Source: Labia minor
Lineage: Eukaryota > Arthropoda > Insecta > Dermaptera > Spongiphoridae
NCBI GenBank assembly: GCA_963082975.1
Contig: OY720344.1
Span: 67,422,546 to 67,486,545, forward strand
DNA length: 64,000 bases
Reading direction: 5' to 3'
The notes below the pieces were generated by a model, which worked only from the letters and a program-made list of their open reading frames with translations, was not told where the DNA came from and searched no databases. How positions within the stretch are numbered: the stretch's first letter is position 1; every line of letters starts with the position of its first letter. Made by a program: the position numbers and the translations under genes. Of the stretch, positions 44,425-58,418 are shown piece by piece.

Positions 44425-47214
44425 ATGACTTAGAACCACTTTTCTACTTCGTTTGTGTCAAGTCTCTTAGAATGCACCAGTAACGGATGAATAAAGATAT
44501 CATCTCTATAATTAAAAATGATGAAAATTTTTAAATGATATTCATAAATTCAAGATTATTTCTTTATTTTCAATTTTTACTTTTTTTTCAAAGATTACAC
44601 TAGTATTGTTTAATTTAATTTAATTTAATCTGTCTTGTAATAAAAATTTACAATTAGAATTGAAACCCCATGGATGTTTTAAAACTATTAAATTTAAATA
44701 ATATAATTTATTATATTCTTTTTAAAATCAAGGATAAGGTTCAGAAGACTCCTTTTACTGATCATAGGGCACCTTTATCCCGCTTTGACGGTAACTTTGA
44801 CTGCGATGTCCAATTATAGGATGTACAAAAGGTAAAGGTTTTTTTATTCTTTTCTAATTAATATTTATAATTTATTTTTTTGATCTTAAAATACATTAAA
44901 AAATTCATTTGTATAATTAAATTTAATTATTTTCATTATTATTAGTATGATACTCTTGCACTAATTTAATTATCATCTGATTAGAAATTGGTTATTTTAA
45001 AGAAATTCAGAGTTGAATGTAAAAAAAAATAGTACTAACTTTTATTTTATCTCTTAATTAAAAAAAATATATTTATTACATTGATACCCCTTGAAAAGAT
45101 ATAGAAATTCGAACAGTTTGGTCGAGCAAGAAATGGATTCATTATTTTCAAATTGATTGATATTCAATGTATTTTTCTCATTTTAATTTGAGTTTAATAC
45201 TAAATTCAAAAGCCACAAAACGATACAATATTAAATTGAAAAAAAATCCCTTTATAAATATATATTTCAAATATATATATATAATTTAAACAAAAACAAA
45301 TTCTGATTCAACGAGTTGGAAAATACTGACAGTCTTTTTCTAATTTAAAAATGTTTACAAAATATTTTATTTCTATGATCATATTTATCCTTTTATGTTT
45401 GTAAAAAAAAGAAATATTATATAATTAACATTTGCATATATTAAATCAAATAAATATCTTCTATTATTTATATGTTATTATAAATTGGAATATCTACCTA
45501 TTTTTAATATTTCGTATTTATTATATTTTTAAATATTGGTTTTCATCCACTTTGTTTAATTTGTAATGGCAATATTAAATTCATTTCAAAGTTTTCTTCT
45601 GATTTATTAATATAAATAATTATAAATTTTTTTATTGACCTCTCATGGCTTAAATACTATTAATTATCCTTTTTCACATTTCTAATTATTTTCATTTAAT
45701 ATTTCTTTCTTTTTTTGCATTATTTTTCCAAGTGAATTTTTCATCTTCCCATTTTTCACTCGTAATTCGATTATTTCTAACATGTTTCTTTCTTGTTTAC
45801 TCTTAATTGTTTTTATTCATTTGTTCTAATACGCCTGAGAAATACCAAATGGTTTATTATTATTTTAGTTGATTAATATATATATATATATCAATTTTTT
45901 ATTAAAATAGAATGATAAATTTTGTTTTAATATTTATAACTAATTTACACATTTAAACAATTTTGAAAAATATATTTAACTCTAAATCTCGAAAAATAAT
46001 AAATTCATCTTAAAAGTTATTTTATTTATATTATTGTAAATAAACAATAATTTAAAATAAATTCAGCCGATACCTGATTTAGGAGAATAGAAAATATCAG
46101 CATTAAACTTAGATTGTGGTTAAAAAAGTAATTTATAACACAACAAAACAAATTATAAGTCCAGAATTAGAGAAATTGACGATAAAAAGAAAATTGAAAA
46201 TCAAATGAAAATGTATATAATCTTTACATACATACATTTTTATAAAACATTTTTCAATAAATATATAAAAACTTTATATTTATTAAAATAATTAGCCTCA
46301 TTACTAATTAATAAATATTGATAAAAATCAATTCAATTTTAAGATAAGTTTCAATTTTTTCGAAGATTCAAGCTTTTATATAAATATTTTTTTAAAATTT
46401 TAATTGAAATCATTATTGTCACATTATTTCTAACACAAGAATAATATAAAGAAAAATATACTGAATATTTTGTATGAACAAAATGTATCTGAAAATTTAA
46501 AATAGAAGATCAACATAAGATTAAATTACTAAAAATACCTTATTACGTTATCAAGTGTACTCATCGTTATTTAATTTGAATAAAAAAAACAAATAAACAA
46601 TATATTTTTTCCAATCAGTTTCTATTTTGAAAATATTATTGCTTTTAATTTACACTTAGAAGATATTCTTATCTTTTTTATATTCATTTAAAGGTTTTAT
46701 TTAATAGTGATTGAATTATTTTATTTGTATTAATGTATTCTCTTATATGTTATTAAAATATAATGTAATTAAGATTTTTATTTATGTTAAAAAATTGTTT
46801 TTTGGAGGGTGCTTTAAAATGATTAAGGAATATACTTGGGTTCTTCAGAGAAATAAAAAATTTAATATACCCTATGATCTTAAGATAATTGTTATAATCA
46901 ACTTTTATTATATTTTTATTTATTATATTTTCTTATCCCTTCGAATTATAATGCTTCTTTATTAATCTGTTATCTTTTATGTTTAAAACAATAAATTATA
47001 TAAAATTTATCATTCCTTTTTTAATTTATATGAGTGGAAATAATAGATAGCTCGGATATATATTATTATATTAGTTTAGATATATTTATATGTATTAGAT
47101 TGTTAAATAATAATATAATCTTATCTTATTATACTAGCAACAATTATATATATATATTTGTATTTTAATTCAATTCTAGCTAATGTTTACAAAGAAAAAT
47201 CGATCTGTATTAGT
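44425..47214. other. AT-rich, no gene seen
   Basis: The frame at 46711-46965 is Phe/Ile/Tyr-rich and unconvincing. TA runs near 45273 and 45875. Confidence 0.6.
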
Positions 47215-47565
47215 TTCAGCCTCGAGAAAAATCATCTTTAATAATTTTTTTCGTAATTTAAAATAGGAATTTTAACAATAAAACTCAAAATAAAATTAAA
47301 AATATTTATTTTAATGATATTTTGTAATCAAATTACGAAATATATATTATGTTATATCCACAAGCCATACTTTTCTGTCTTTCAGTTCATTAATACGTAC
47401 ATTTAAGGGCTATATGTTTTATGAAATTTTTTTTTAAATTTATGTTCTTTTAAATTATTTGAAATTGTTTCATATATTTTGTCGTTTATTTATTTTTAAT
47501 AATAATCTTAAATATTTATTGTTCATAAGGAATACATGTTTTAAACTACCGAGCGGCGGCTAAAT
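47215..47565 (+). repeat. Family D interspersed repeat, copy D6 (decayed 3' half)
   Basis: CCTCGAGAAAAATCATCTTT followed by an AT-rich section, TATGTTATATCCA and TTATTTGAAATTGTTTC in the same order as D2 and D5. It ends near ACTACCGAGCGGCGGC, a worn version of the terminal ACCGTCGGTCGG. Both TGACGTCA sites are lost. Confidence 0.55.
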
Positions 47566-48829
47566 ATTATTAGCAAAGTCTTATATAAAAAATATTATAA
47601 TAAATTATATATAAATGACAAGTAAACAAATATTAATTAATACCTTTATATTAAATCAATTATATTTTACTATTTATTTATGATGATTTCATTTAATGAT
47701 AATTTAATAGAAATTCAAATTCAAATATATCATAGAAACAAATGTCACATTGATAAATTACTTGATTCATGGGAAAATACTTATAATTAGAACATTTCTT
47801 TTGGAATAGAGGCTAATTATAAATTGATGTTTTCATTAAAATTATTTTCCTTCCAAAAGCACAAGAATAAGAAACAAAACGTACTAGAATTGTTTAAATT
47901 ATTGCAAAATAAAAAAAAACTTAAATTAAAAAATTAATTTATAATTAATTAATATGGTCATTAATTAATTTTGGTCATATGATTCTAATGGCATATGCAT
48001 TTTTTTCCAAGAAACAAAACAACAGTCCAAAGCAAAACAAAATAAATAAAAAAAAAGTTGAAAATATTAAAAAAAAAATATTTGAGTGGATTGGTTTTTT
48101 TGAATTTATTGATGTATATTATAAATAAAGCCTATGATTCGTTTATCCAGTGATGAGGAAGTAGGGGTGAGAGTAGATTGAGTGCGAGTGTGGTGGGGTT
48201 GGTTGGTTGGTTACGGGGTTGGTTCAAGGGGGGTCAACCAACCGGATGTTGATTTATGTTTACCACGCGAACGACTCAGATACGAGTAATGCTAAATAAG
48301 CACGAATAGAGAGAATCACAAATACAAATCATTTCAAGAAAACATCAGAAAAGAGAAAGAAAAAAACTTCTATATGTAATTATTTTATAAATTAACACTT
48401 TACTTTAATTATTTTATTTTATCTCCATTTATTATTATTTTTATTTTCTAAACCAACAGGTAAACAATCATCCATTTAAAAGAAAAAACATGAGCAAAGA
48501 TGTATTTCAAAGATAATTTTTTCTAGATTGATCAGAGGAACCTTTTAATATCCATACATTTAAAAGCATAATAAAATTGATTCGTGAATTAAGATAAAAG
48601 GGATTTCAATTATGATCCATTTGCTAACAAAAAGAGTAGATTTGTAATGTCTCTTTGATAAAAATAATTTTATAAAATTCAATTGTAGAGGAATTTTAAA
48701 TAAAAATAATAATTCCTTTAACAAGATTTAGGCGCTACTGAACTCTATAATGTTCTTGATCCAATCAGCTCTTTTCTATAATCCATACCCATCTAATTCT
48801 TATTTCTTTTCAAATCCTTCATGTCAACT
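47566..48829. other. AT-rich with one G-rich TTGG patch
   Basis: 48150-48300 is unusually GC-rich: GGTTGGTTGGTTACGGGGTT followed by GGTTCAAGGGGGGTCAACCA. It can fold (GGTTGGTT against AACCAACC) or form G-quadruplex-like structures. The rest shows nothing. Confidence 0.45.
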
Positions 48830-49095
48830 TTTTTATTGGCAAATAGCAGTGGGCGGGATACATTAGATACCAGATTAGGGAGAAAAGATTGGAGAGAAAC
48901 TTGTTTGTGAGGTGGACGATTGGTGAGCGTTGATAGACCAAGGACGCGGTGGGTAGTCCATAAAATAAGGGACGTGAGGGAGTTTGGAGAGAGTGAGAGT
49001 TGGATGGGATTACCTCATTATAGGAAATTGTGAAAGCATGTGGTTGCTTCGGATAAGAACTTTCGAGTTCCGAACGTAGAGTCATGGAGATTTAG
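48830..49095 (+). pseudogene. Non-LTR retrotransposon ORF2 C-terminal fragment, diverged copy
   Basis: One plus frame reads VDRPRTRWVVHKIRDVREFG, ESESWMGLPHYRKL, a stop (TGA), then KHVVASDKNFRVPNVESWRF. This parallels the fragments at 18620-18850 and 1-110 (RPRTRW, SWM, VVAA, FRVP). An upstream GGCGGGATACATTAGATACC continues the relation in another frame. No reverse transcriptase domain present. Confidence 0.6.
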
Positions 49096-52000
49096 ATTTA
49101 TTGTTTAATTAGTTGAAATTTTTAAATTGTTTCTTTCTTTCAAAGTAATAGTAAAGTAAGTAAATTATTTAGATTAAAAATATTTATCGATTCAAGAGTA
49201 AGAAATAAGTTTTCTGAATAATATTTAATTAATTTAATTATAATTACTACCATTAATTAATTATTCTATTCTATTTATTATTTATTAAAATTACATTTTT
49301 ATTAGAAAATATACTTATTTTAATATATTTATTTATTTTTAATTTTAATTTGTTTGTATTTTTTTTTTATTTAAATTTTCCTTTTATATGATTTTGTTCT
49401 CTTTTGAGTGATTACACATTTCATTAAAAATATTTGTACCATACATACGTGAAACAAGGGCAAAGGCGACAAATCATCCCTTCACAAACCACTTTTTGTC
49501 ACATTAGGTGAAGAGAGGGTTGCCAATTACTCATTTCGCTTATGCTCAACGTTCAACTACACCCTCTAAAAATATACACTAGAGCATATTAATGGCACAA
49601 TTTGGATTTGACTCTTGAAAAGAAGGAGTATTTCATTAAAAAAAAAAATAGTTAAATCGTAAAAGATAAAACGGGAATTACTACCTGCCACACAACATAT
49701 TGTGTATTTTATCTCTAATTAATATTATCATAATGCCTGTTGTGTGTGTGATGGTATTTAACTTGTATATAGGGATTGGGATCTAAAATGAAGAGAGAAA
49801 AATAATTTCATGTCGGTTGCTGGCGATTGTAAATAAATTTTAATTTATTTGAAATATAATAAATAAATAAAATACTTTTGTTATTTAATTGAATAAATAG
49901 ATAATTTAAAAAAAAATTATCAATAAAATTAAAAATATATATAAATTCAATATTTGATAAATTTAAATTTGCTTTATTTATTATGTAAATATCATTTGAC
50001 ATTAAAATCGATTTTATTATTAGTTTAAATTTAATAATTCATAATGTGATACTCTCAGACAGGTTTATTTTAATTAGTGACATTTGAAATATAGAAAATA
50101 CTTAAATAGAAATTCATAAAAACAAATTATATTAATTAAATAAATATATGTATAATATAAAAATTATAAATATATATTTTTTTAGAAAAAGATGATAAAT
50201 ATCCGTAATATTTATGTGATAAGATACTTTTCTAAAGATTTTAAAGGTTGTTTTAAATAAAAAAAAATATTTAAGAAATTAGTTTTTATCAAGTAACAAG
50301 TAGGCAAATAATGTGCGGGTTATGTGAATCCAATTTGTTTGATGGAAATATTCTTGGGGTTTGATTAATCCTTGCAGATTGAATCAAGGTTAGTTTTGGA
50401 ATACAATTGCGAGCTAGTCAGAATTCAAGGGGTATCGTATTTGTAGTAACAACATGACAACCCTACGACGTATATATATATACTTAATCATTATTTGCAA
50501 ATGTACATACAATTGGATTCAATATTCATTTCTATTTCTAACTTTTACTAACGATTCTATTTAAACCATTCCAATTTTTTTTTATTTTTTTTTACTGTGA
50601 AGAAACATTTTTTTTATTTGAGCTTTTTTTTATTTTAAATTTATGGATACCAATGTATGTAAATTCAGTTAAAATTGATTAAAAAGTTACGTATTTTTTC
50701 ATCAGAGAATTTCTGATTAACAATATCTTCCCGAGAAAAAGAATAATCTTTATTAAAAATATAACTTTTTTTTTCTCCTCTGGAATATAATTAAATCAAC
50801 TCATTTGCATTTTAATATCCCCTACTTCTGTCGAGTTTAGGGATTTTTTTTTCAATTCATTCTTTCCCTCATTTTTATAATACATGAAAGTGTTATTTAT
50901 TTTTTCTCTCAAAGTAAACACTAGGATATCTATTTAATCTCTATTATTTATGATATATATATAATTTAAATAAATGTAAAAATTATTGTTATTATATGTG
51001 TAGATTTTATATTTTAATCTATAATGATTTTGTCTTTGTATTTCCGGGCTCTATTAAATTAATATCTAAAAAATAAATTAACATTTAATGAAAACATTAT
51101 ATAATTTCTCATTATTATTTATAATCTTTATTATTCTTTTTAAATTAGTTTTTATTTATTATTTAATAAAAATATTAATATAATTTTTAGAATTATTATT
51201 GATATTATTATTGGTAATGTTAAAAAAATGTATTTATAGAAAGATAACGGGGATCGCCTGAAGAATTTGGCTCCTTCTTTTTCCATTGAACGATAAGCTA
51301 ATCGGCCAATTCACTTGAAGTACTCAAACAAACATATATTTATTTTTTTAGTTTTCTTTGCATAGTGAATATGACAAGATGCCATTCAGATGTTTAGGTA
51401 TTTAATCACCCTTTTTTATTCATTAATATTAATTAAAATTATTATTTATTTTAATAAATAAATTAATATTTATTTATATTTATTAATTATTTATCTTTTT
51501 TTTTTTATTTGTTAATTTATTTGATTTTTAGTAGTATAATTTCATTTACCATTTTCTACTCTAATTTCAATTTTTAGTAAATATGTCAATATCTTAACAT
51601 TCTAATGACATTACTTGTTTAATACTATTCGGTATTGCCAATAAAAGATAAATCGGATCATATAAAAAATGTTATGTTTGAAATTACTTCTAAAGTGCAT
51701 TTTTTGTTTCTATAGAAATTTGAATAAAGATAAATAAATATATTTTTTTCTTTCTATTAAATCAAAATCATAGAACATATAATAGTAATCTTAGAGAATT
51801 TATAAAATTTATCTTTGCCCTCGAATGGATTTTATTCAGAAAAGACAATCATCTTTAAATATTATATTATTTTTGGTTCAATTTTTCCCCTCGTTTCTCT
51901 TAAGATGGGCGAAAGGTCAGAAGATCCTATTTCTCCCTTTAGAAAAAATGTCCCCCTTTGTCTCCATGTGATATTTGCATTCAGACAATAAAAGTTTTTT

Positions 52001-55000
52001 TTCCTAACCTCCTATTGCCTCCATTTGTCAAATTCTTTTATTGATTACCCATAACCATAAATTAAATTATATTTATTTCTATTTTTAACATAAATGAATA
52101 CTTTTTATCCAATTCATTATCTTTTTTTACTGAGATTTGTTGTTTTTTTTAATTAAATACTATTTCAATAATATCGATTAATTAAGAGGAATATATATGT
52201 GTAGGAGTAACTTTAAATTAAGTTTAATCAAATATTTTTATGGGACATAAAACAATTATATCTTTTTACCAATATAGTTTGTATTTTACAAAATGAAATA
52301 TGTTATGTTTATTAACAATGTGAAAATAATAATAATACCTAAAGCTTGTATATTAAAATAGATCAATTCAGTCAGTGGTACACAAAAAGCAATTACATTT
52401 TACAAATTTTGTAAAATACATATACGATGATAAAAAATAAAGTCGCAATCACTATCTATTTTAGCTTACAATACAATTCAAATGCTAAAACGGGATTTTA
52501 AAGTATAGAATTTCTAAAAATATTTTTTTTTTAAAAAAACATCCTGAAATCTAAAGTTTTTATAATATAATTTATTAAAAAACTTTATGTCTCATAGAAA
52601 TCGATGGATTCTAATAGTGCTCTACTAATTCTTTTCATGCATTACCTAATCATTTCAATTTTTCTGACGGTTATTTTTAAAATACCTAAACTAATTTTTT
52701 TCTTAATTTTTCTGTAATATTCTCATTAAGTATTTTAATAGATTCACGAGAATGTCTTAATTTTAAATTAAATGTCTTAATGTGTCTTTAAAGGCAATAT
52801 TACTTACTGAAAAAATTTCAAGATCCATGCCCGTTTTTTTTTTGTAGGTTAAGTAAATTAAAATTGAATTGAATTTTAAATTCATATAATAATAATAAAT
52901 AAAATATAATTGTTAATATAAATATTGATACCTTTAGACTGTTTACGTCATGACATTGACAATAATTACAAATTTGATGTTCCCAATCATTTGAATTATT
53001 TTATTTACACTTATATTTACTCTCATTTTTTATTATATACCACTTAAATAATATCCTCTTTATTAAATATAAATTATATTTTCAAGAAGTCTATATATTA
53101 TTTAATGTATACGAAATAGAGATTATATATAATTTCTGCTCTAGAGACTCTTAATCGAAACGTTAAAGACCATCTACTTTAAGGAGTAATTGATTACGGA
53201 GTCTAATTCTGGATTTCATACGGGAAACCAATATATTTAAAGATAAATGAGCAGGCTTTAAAGTTCTGGGTTAACGTTTTAAACAAGAGTATTTACTCAA
53301 TATTCCTATAAATATTAATAATTTAACATAAATCCATTAAATTTTAATCCAGCTTCAACTAGTATGGATTATTTATTTAATTAGTTTGAATTAAATAAAA
53401 AAAAATAATAAATACAAGTATAATTTATTTAATATCAAAATTTTACTTATAAAATCAAAATATTCTTTAAAATCTTTACTTTCTACAGGCATTGATTGAT
53501 CTTTGGCCCGTCTCCATTATTTTCAAATGTCAATTTTACTAAACTTTCCTAATATCTTCCCCTTTCTATATAAAAATATTATTTATTGATTGACAGTCAA
53601 TTTTTTATTTTGTTGGTTTTTTTTTTTGTTTTTAAAAAATAATTTGAAAATGTATGAATGTTTATATGACTAATCATTGATAATTATTTTAAATTCTTTT
53701 AACAAACAAGACGTTGGTTTTGTATATACATATAATCAAAATCAAATTATCATTATTACAGTTTTGTATTCAATTTAATAAATTTATTATTTAGTAAAAT
53801 ATGCTTTTATAGTAAAAAATAGAGTCCAGGTCTACTTTTTTATAATGAATTGATGATTGTATATTGAGATTAAACAGAAAGGGATAGATAAAATCATTGA
53901 ATGAAAATATGATAATTATTCATCACAAAAGACATGGCTTGGTAAGAATAAATAAGTTTTTATATTAAAAAAAATGAATATTAATGGAATTGATCCTAAT
54001 AATCCTAATATAATAAATGAACTAAATAGAATTGTTTATTGTATTTATCTTATTACTAGTGAATAAAAAAGAAAGTATAATATAACAGATCCCTTTGCAT
54101 TATGAACGAAGGCTACTAATAACACAATGACTCTAGTAAATTAATAATTTAAAAGAAAAAGCTAATGTATGAATGACCGCTCTTAGTGTAATGATCATAG
54201 GTCGGTCATATCATAATTATAATTTTGTTATGTCCTCTTCTCAGTCATTCAGTCGTTATCATCAGCCACTCGAGATCATATTACATTGTCCTTCCGGAAA
54301 GTTATTAATTGACGATCATAGAATAAACTAAGTGAAGTGGTGACAAGGGTTGTAGTGGTGAAAGCGATGGGGAGGGGAGGAAGGAGAGTCGGGTTGACAG
54401 AAGACAACTTTGCTCATGTCAAAACTTAACTAGTGCTTCCGAACAAAAAAAATCACAAATACTAAAGATAAACGAAAGCAAAAAAGAAAAAAAATATAAT
54501 TAATTTATAATTAAAATGAATAAAATTCATTTTTAACTTCCTGCTTTTATCTAAATAGCAATTGGTGAATTTTTTATGAATCCATTAGTAGCAACAGTTG
54601 AATTCTTCCTTGAATATGAATACAATTTTCTCCTCCCCCTTTATAAATAATTTATTCGTTGGTATAAATCACCATTATGAGTTATTTCCTTAATTGTAAA
54701 ACTCCATTGAATTGGGATCTATCTATCTTTAACAACCCAATTTTACTTCTCAGATTCATTTAGTTATTTATTTATTATTACGAGACAAATGCAAAAAAAA
54801 ATAACAAATAACAAAAAAAACCCTCTAAATAATATAAAATAAGTCAAAAAATAAATAAATAAAAGAAGAATTGATAAAATAAATAAATATTATATTGTTT
54901 CTATATTTATTCATTTAAATGATATTGATGTTAAAAATAAAATCCAAAATGTATGTATTATATTGTCATTTTAATCCAATCCATCAATCATACTTTTTGT

Positions 55001-55114
55001 TTGTCTTATATTATAATCAACTCTTTGTTTTGTTTACTAATGGAATGGTATTTTTATTGAAAATGCTATTTTAAATAATAAATCCCAAATCAAATTTATA
55101 TATGGATATATACC

Positions 55115-55149
<35 letters not shown>

Positions 55150-55654
55150 TTTCATAAATAGCATTTACACTGTATTCTTAATATATGCCTATCCTAGAAT
55201 ATTATTATCATAAATTCTCAATATTGTTGGAAAATTATAAATATTTTTATATATTGTACAATATTATTAATAATTAAATAATTATATGATTAAATATTTT
55301 TCAAATATCATTTTAAGTAATGAAGAGAGTGTTAAAAAGATTCATCCCCTTTTTGAATTAAAAAAAAAAATCTTACTACTTACTAATTTATTTACCATAA
55401 ATTAAAAAAAATCAATATTGAAAGTGATTAGTTATTTTTACAAATACCATGATATGGTATGATTATTTAATGATATAATTATTTTTATATTTATATTTAT
55501 AAATAAATGGTTTAGCACAGAAGTCATTCTTTTTAATAAAAAAATATAACATAAATAACTAAACATTGATGGAATAATGTTTTTTTTTTTTGTTTTATTT
55601 AATCTAGGAATATACTACTCAGGGGTTTACACATTTATTTATTTTTATACCATC
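49096..55654. other. Long AT-rich stretch, no gene seen
   Basis: Over 6.5 kb with only short chance frames. TA runs at 50470 and 55123-55147. A GC-richer patch at 54340-54420 is purine-rich (GATGGGGAGGGGAGGAAGGA). 53130-53300 may hold a worn retrotransposon scrap, not called. Confidence 0.6.
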
Positions 55655-55770
55655 TAATTAGATATTAAATTTGAAATTTTCGTGAACCTAGTGAGATTTG
55701 AAACTACATCTTCAAGTTTAGTAGTTCAGTATTTTACCACTTATATATTTTAAATTAAATATTTTGGAAC
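55655..55770 (-). repeat. tRNA-derived SINE copy
   Basis: On the minus strand: ATATAAGTGGTAAAATACTG (A-box region), AACTACTAAACTTGAAG, then GTTTCAAATCTC (55704-55693), close to the B-box consensus GGTTCGAATCC, then ACTAGGTTCACGAAAATTTC. A-box and B-box are about 40 bp apart, as in polymerase III promoters. The head matches the fragment at 6153-6195. Confidence 0.6.
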
Positions 55771-55787
55771 AATGAATATAAAATTAA

Positions 55788-56306
55788 TACAGTAGAACTT
55801 CGATAACTCAAACCTCGGTAACTTAAAATCCTCTATAACTTCAAAAAACAATATGTTCCCTTCCCATCAGAGCCCAAAACCTCAATAACTTAAAATACGC
55901 AACCTCTATAACTTAAATAAGTAATCTTTGTATTGGCTATTAGAAGCTGAAATCTTGAAGAAACAAGAATCAGGAGAAAGTCTTCAATATAAAAGACAAA
56001 AAATTGCCGAATTCCCTAATTTAGAACAATGTTTGTTTACGTGGTTCAAACAGTGTCGAAACAAAAACATCAGTGTTAGTGGACCCATACTGAAAGAAAA
56101 AGCTGAAGAGTTCGCTAATTCGCTGAAAATCAAAAATTTTAAAGCCAGCAACGTCTGGTTAGAGAATTTTATGAAACGACATGATTTAGTATTTAAAAAA
56201 ATGTTATTAACCTATCCCTAACATAGACCCTTGATAACTTAAAACCTCTATAACTTAAAATATTTTGTGTTTCCCTTGGACTTTAACTTATCGAGGTTCT
56301 ACTGTA
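55788..56306 (+). mobile_element. pogo/Tigger-type internally deleted transposon
   Basis: 515 bp (55790-56304) between TA duplications. The ends are inverted repeats CAGTAGAACTTCGATAACTC and, from the other side, CAGTAGAACCTCGATAAGTT. Subterminal CCTCTATAACTTAAA copies occur on both sides. This terminus is typical of pogo/Tigger elements. The interior keeps only a DNA-binding domain frame; the DDE catalytic domain is gone, so it is non-autonomous. Confidence 0.9.
55928..56221 (+). pseudogene. CENP-B-type helix-turn-helix remnant of a pogo/Tigger transposase
   Basis: An open stretch of 97 codons without an ATG at its start (it opens with TTG). It contains LQYKRQKIAEFPNLEQCLFT, WFKQCRNKNISVSGPILKEK, AEEFANSLKIKNFKASNVWL and ENFMKRHDL. 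This is the second helix-turn-helix (CENP-B/Tc5-type) domain of pogo transposases, the part that helps bind the transposon ends. The first N-terminal HTH and the entire catalytic domain are missing; TAA follows at 56219-56221. The HTH itself is uninterrupted, which is notable for a deletion derivative. If fused to an upstream exon it could make a DNA-binding repressor (inference). Confidence 0.85.
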
Positions 56307-56311
56307 CTTTG

Positions 56312-56580
56312 TGAACTACCACCTCCGGTTTCCGGATATATACCAAAAGTTGATGAATTCAAGCTACTGATGCATTAAGTCAATATACCAAATTTTATCA
56401 ATATCCGTTGAACCGTCCCTGAGTACGTCTATACGGGCATAAAGACGGACGGACGGATAAACATCATGCTAAAAATATTTTTTTCTGTTAACGAAATGCA
56501 TGATTCGTGGAGATAATATGTAAAAATCTCCACAAGTGAAATATGGTGTGTAAACAATTCCTTCGTCGATCGGTAAAAAA
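56312..56580 (-). repeat. Family D interspersed repeat, copy D4 (5' half only)
   Basis: On the minus strand it begins near ACCGATCGACGAAGGAATTG and continues with CACACCATATTTCAC, GTGGAGATTTTTACAT, the CCGT run (GTCCGTCCGTCTTTATGCC) and ends after TATATCCGGAAACCGGAGG. The 3' half with the TGACGTCA block is missing. It abuts the pogo element. Confidence 0.75.
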
Positions 56581-58169
56581 TGATAGAACTATCCAGCTAT
56601 AGTTTACTCAAACAGAAGATTCAAAATGAATAAATTCTTAATTCAATTTTGAATCAATCTTAGCGGGGAGTAGGAAACGTTTTTTTTTTTTTTGTTTTTT
56701 AATAAATTTCTATTACTTAAAATGTGTGTATATTATTATCTATTAAAAAAATTAAAAAAGGGAGGCACGGAAAATTTTCGGGGAGACATACTAGCATAAA
56801 AATTCGAAACCGTTGTTTTAATATTTTTGATCTCAGTTAGAAATTATTATTATTTTTATAAATAATCTATATATACATGTACATATTATATATAAACTAT
56901 ATATTATAAATCTAATTTATGATTAAAAACATCATATATGGTATTTTATATTATTTCCATTTTAGGTGGTGGTACCTTTAACCAAAATACAATAATCGAG
57001 AAAAAAAAATAAAATGAAAAAAAAAACGACAAAGAGAAATCGAGAAAGTTGTAAACTTTATAATTTGGCATAATAGATGAGATATAGATAATATAGATTT
57101 CTTTTAAACAAAATCAATATAGGGTGTTCTGTTTATTATTTATTCATTTCTAGATAAAATTCCATTACATTCACCAATATTAAATACAGTTCTCCAATAT
57201 ATTGTAATAATTGCGTTCTATGTTTATTTTATTTTTATCAAAATAATTATTAAAATCAATTTATCTAAAAAAATTCTATTAATCCAATTCACGATGACTA
57301 TAATTGGCTGTTTTAAATTCCCATTAAAGAAATCCAATTTTTCTAGCGAGTAATTTCCCTCAGACACGATATTCTCTCAATTCGATATAATTTGATGACA
57401 ACGACCCGTGGTCATTGAACAGGGGAGACTTGGCTCTTATCTACCTATTGATCTCCTCTAATAAAACACTAGACAATTGCTTAGTAAATTTCCATTATAC
57501 ATTTGTCATATAAAAGCTCAATATAGAATTTGGTTAGGGGGAGGGGTGAGCAAGAGAGGCTTTTTCTTTTACGACTTAGGGTTTATAAATTAAGAAATGT
57601 ACTTAATATATGTTTGAATATGGAGATTTATTGAATGATTATATACTAGTCCAATATTTATTACGGGTCTAAAAATGTTTTTTTATTGATTTTTTTTTTA
57701 TATCTCTTCAAAATAATATAAATTTATAGAGAAACCATGTTTAAATAAAACCTAAAATTGCTCTTTTTGCATCTAAATTTATATATTTTATAAAGAGAGA
57801 TCTAAATTAATTTTTTATAAAAACAAACTCATATATATTTGAAAAAGTCATACGTATTTACTCTATTAATTATTTCTAATAATTGTAGCATTTCAAATTT
57901 TTTTTCTTTGAAAAAGTTGAAACTTAAATGTTATATTCTAAGCAAAATGAATAAAATAGAAGCACACAAAATAAATAAATAAATATAAAATATTTTACAA
58001 TTCGAGTTACTCAAAAAATTTCATAAGTATTAAGTATATATATAAACTAATATTGTTATGTATTGTGAAGCGTATGCATAAGAAAAATTAAATTGTTAAT
58101 TTAATTTTTAATTTTCGTAAATAATTAAATTTCATAATATTTTTTTAAGTAACTTATCTATCTATTTAT
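56581..58169. other. AT-rich, no gene seen
   Basis: A near-palindrome ATGACAACGACCCGTGGTCA near 57390 and a purine-rich patch at 57535-57565 are the only contrasts. Confidence 0.55.
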
Positions 58170-58315
58170 CTGTGTGAGACTACGACTGCAGCAACTATAA
58201 TCTATTTTGAGCCACTCCCAACCAACTCCATATTTTTGTGTCAATCGCTCCATCTACTCTTACTCTTCATAACAATCCCATCACCTTACTTTCTATCCAA
58301 ATCACTCTATTTTTA
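58170..58315 (-). pseudogene. Possible fourth non-LTR retrotransposon tail
   Basis: On the minus strand, GTTGGTTGGGAGTGGCTCAA and TTGCTGCAGTCGTAG parallel the SWM...VAQDRD...VAAA region of the other tails. Frame broken; similarity is short. Confidence 0.35.
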
Positions 58316-58418
58316 ATTGTATATATTTTGTATATATTTCCATTACAAGTTCTTATGATGACTTAAATAAAACAGATGTAGAATAAATTTATTTTGTGGA
58401 AGCTAAATAAAAAAATAT

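Noticed and set aside
46711..46965. Plus-strand frame of 84 codons
   Set aside because: Ile/Phe/Tyr-rich low complexity as expected from AT-rich non-coding DNA.
53130..53330. Possible retrotransposon C-terminal scrap (INEQALKFWVNVLNKS)
   Set aside because: Similarity to non-LTR tails is too short and no other motif supports it.
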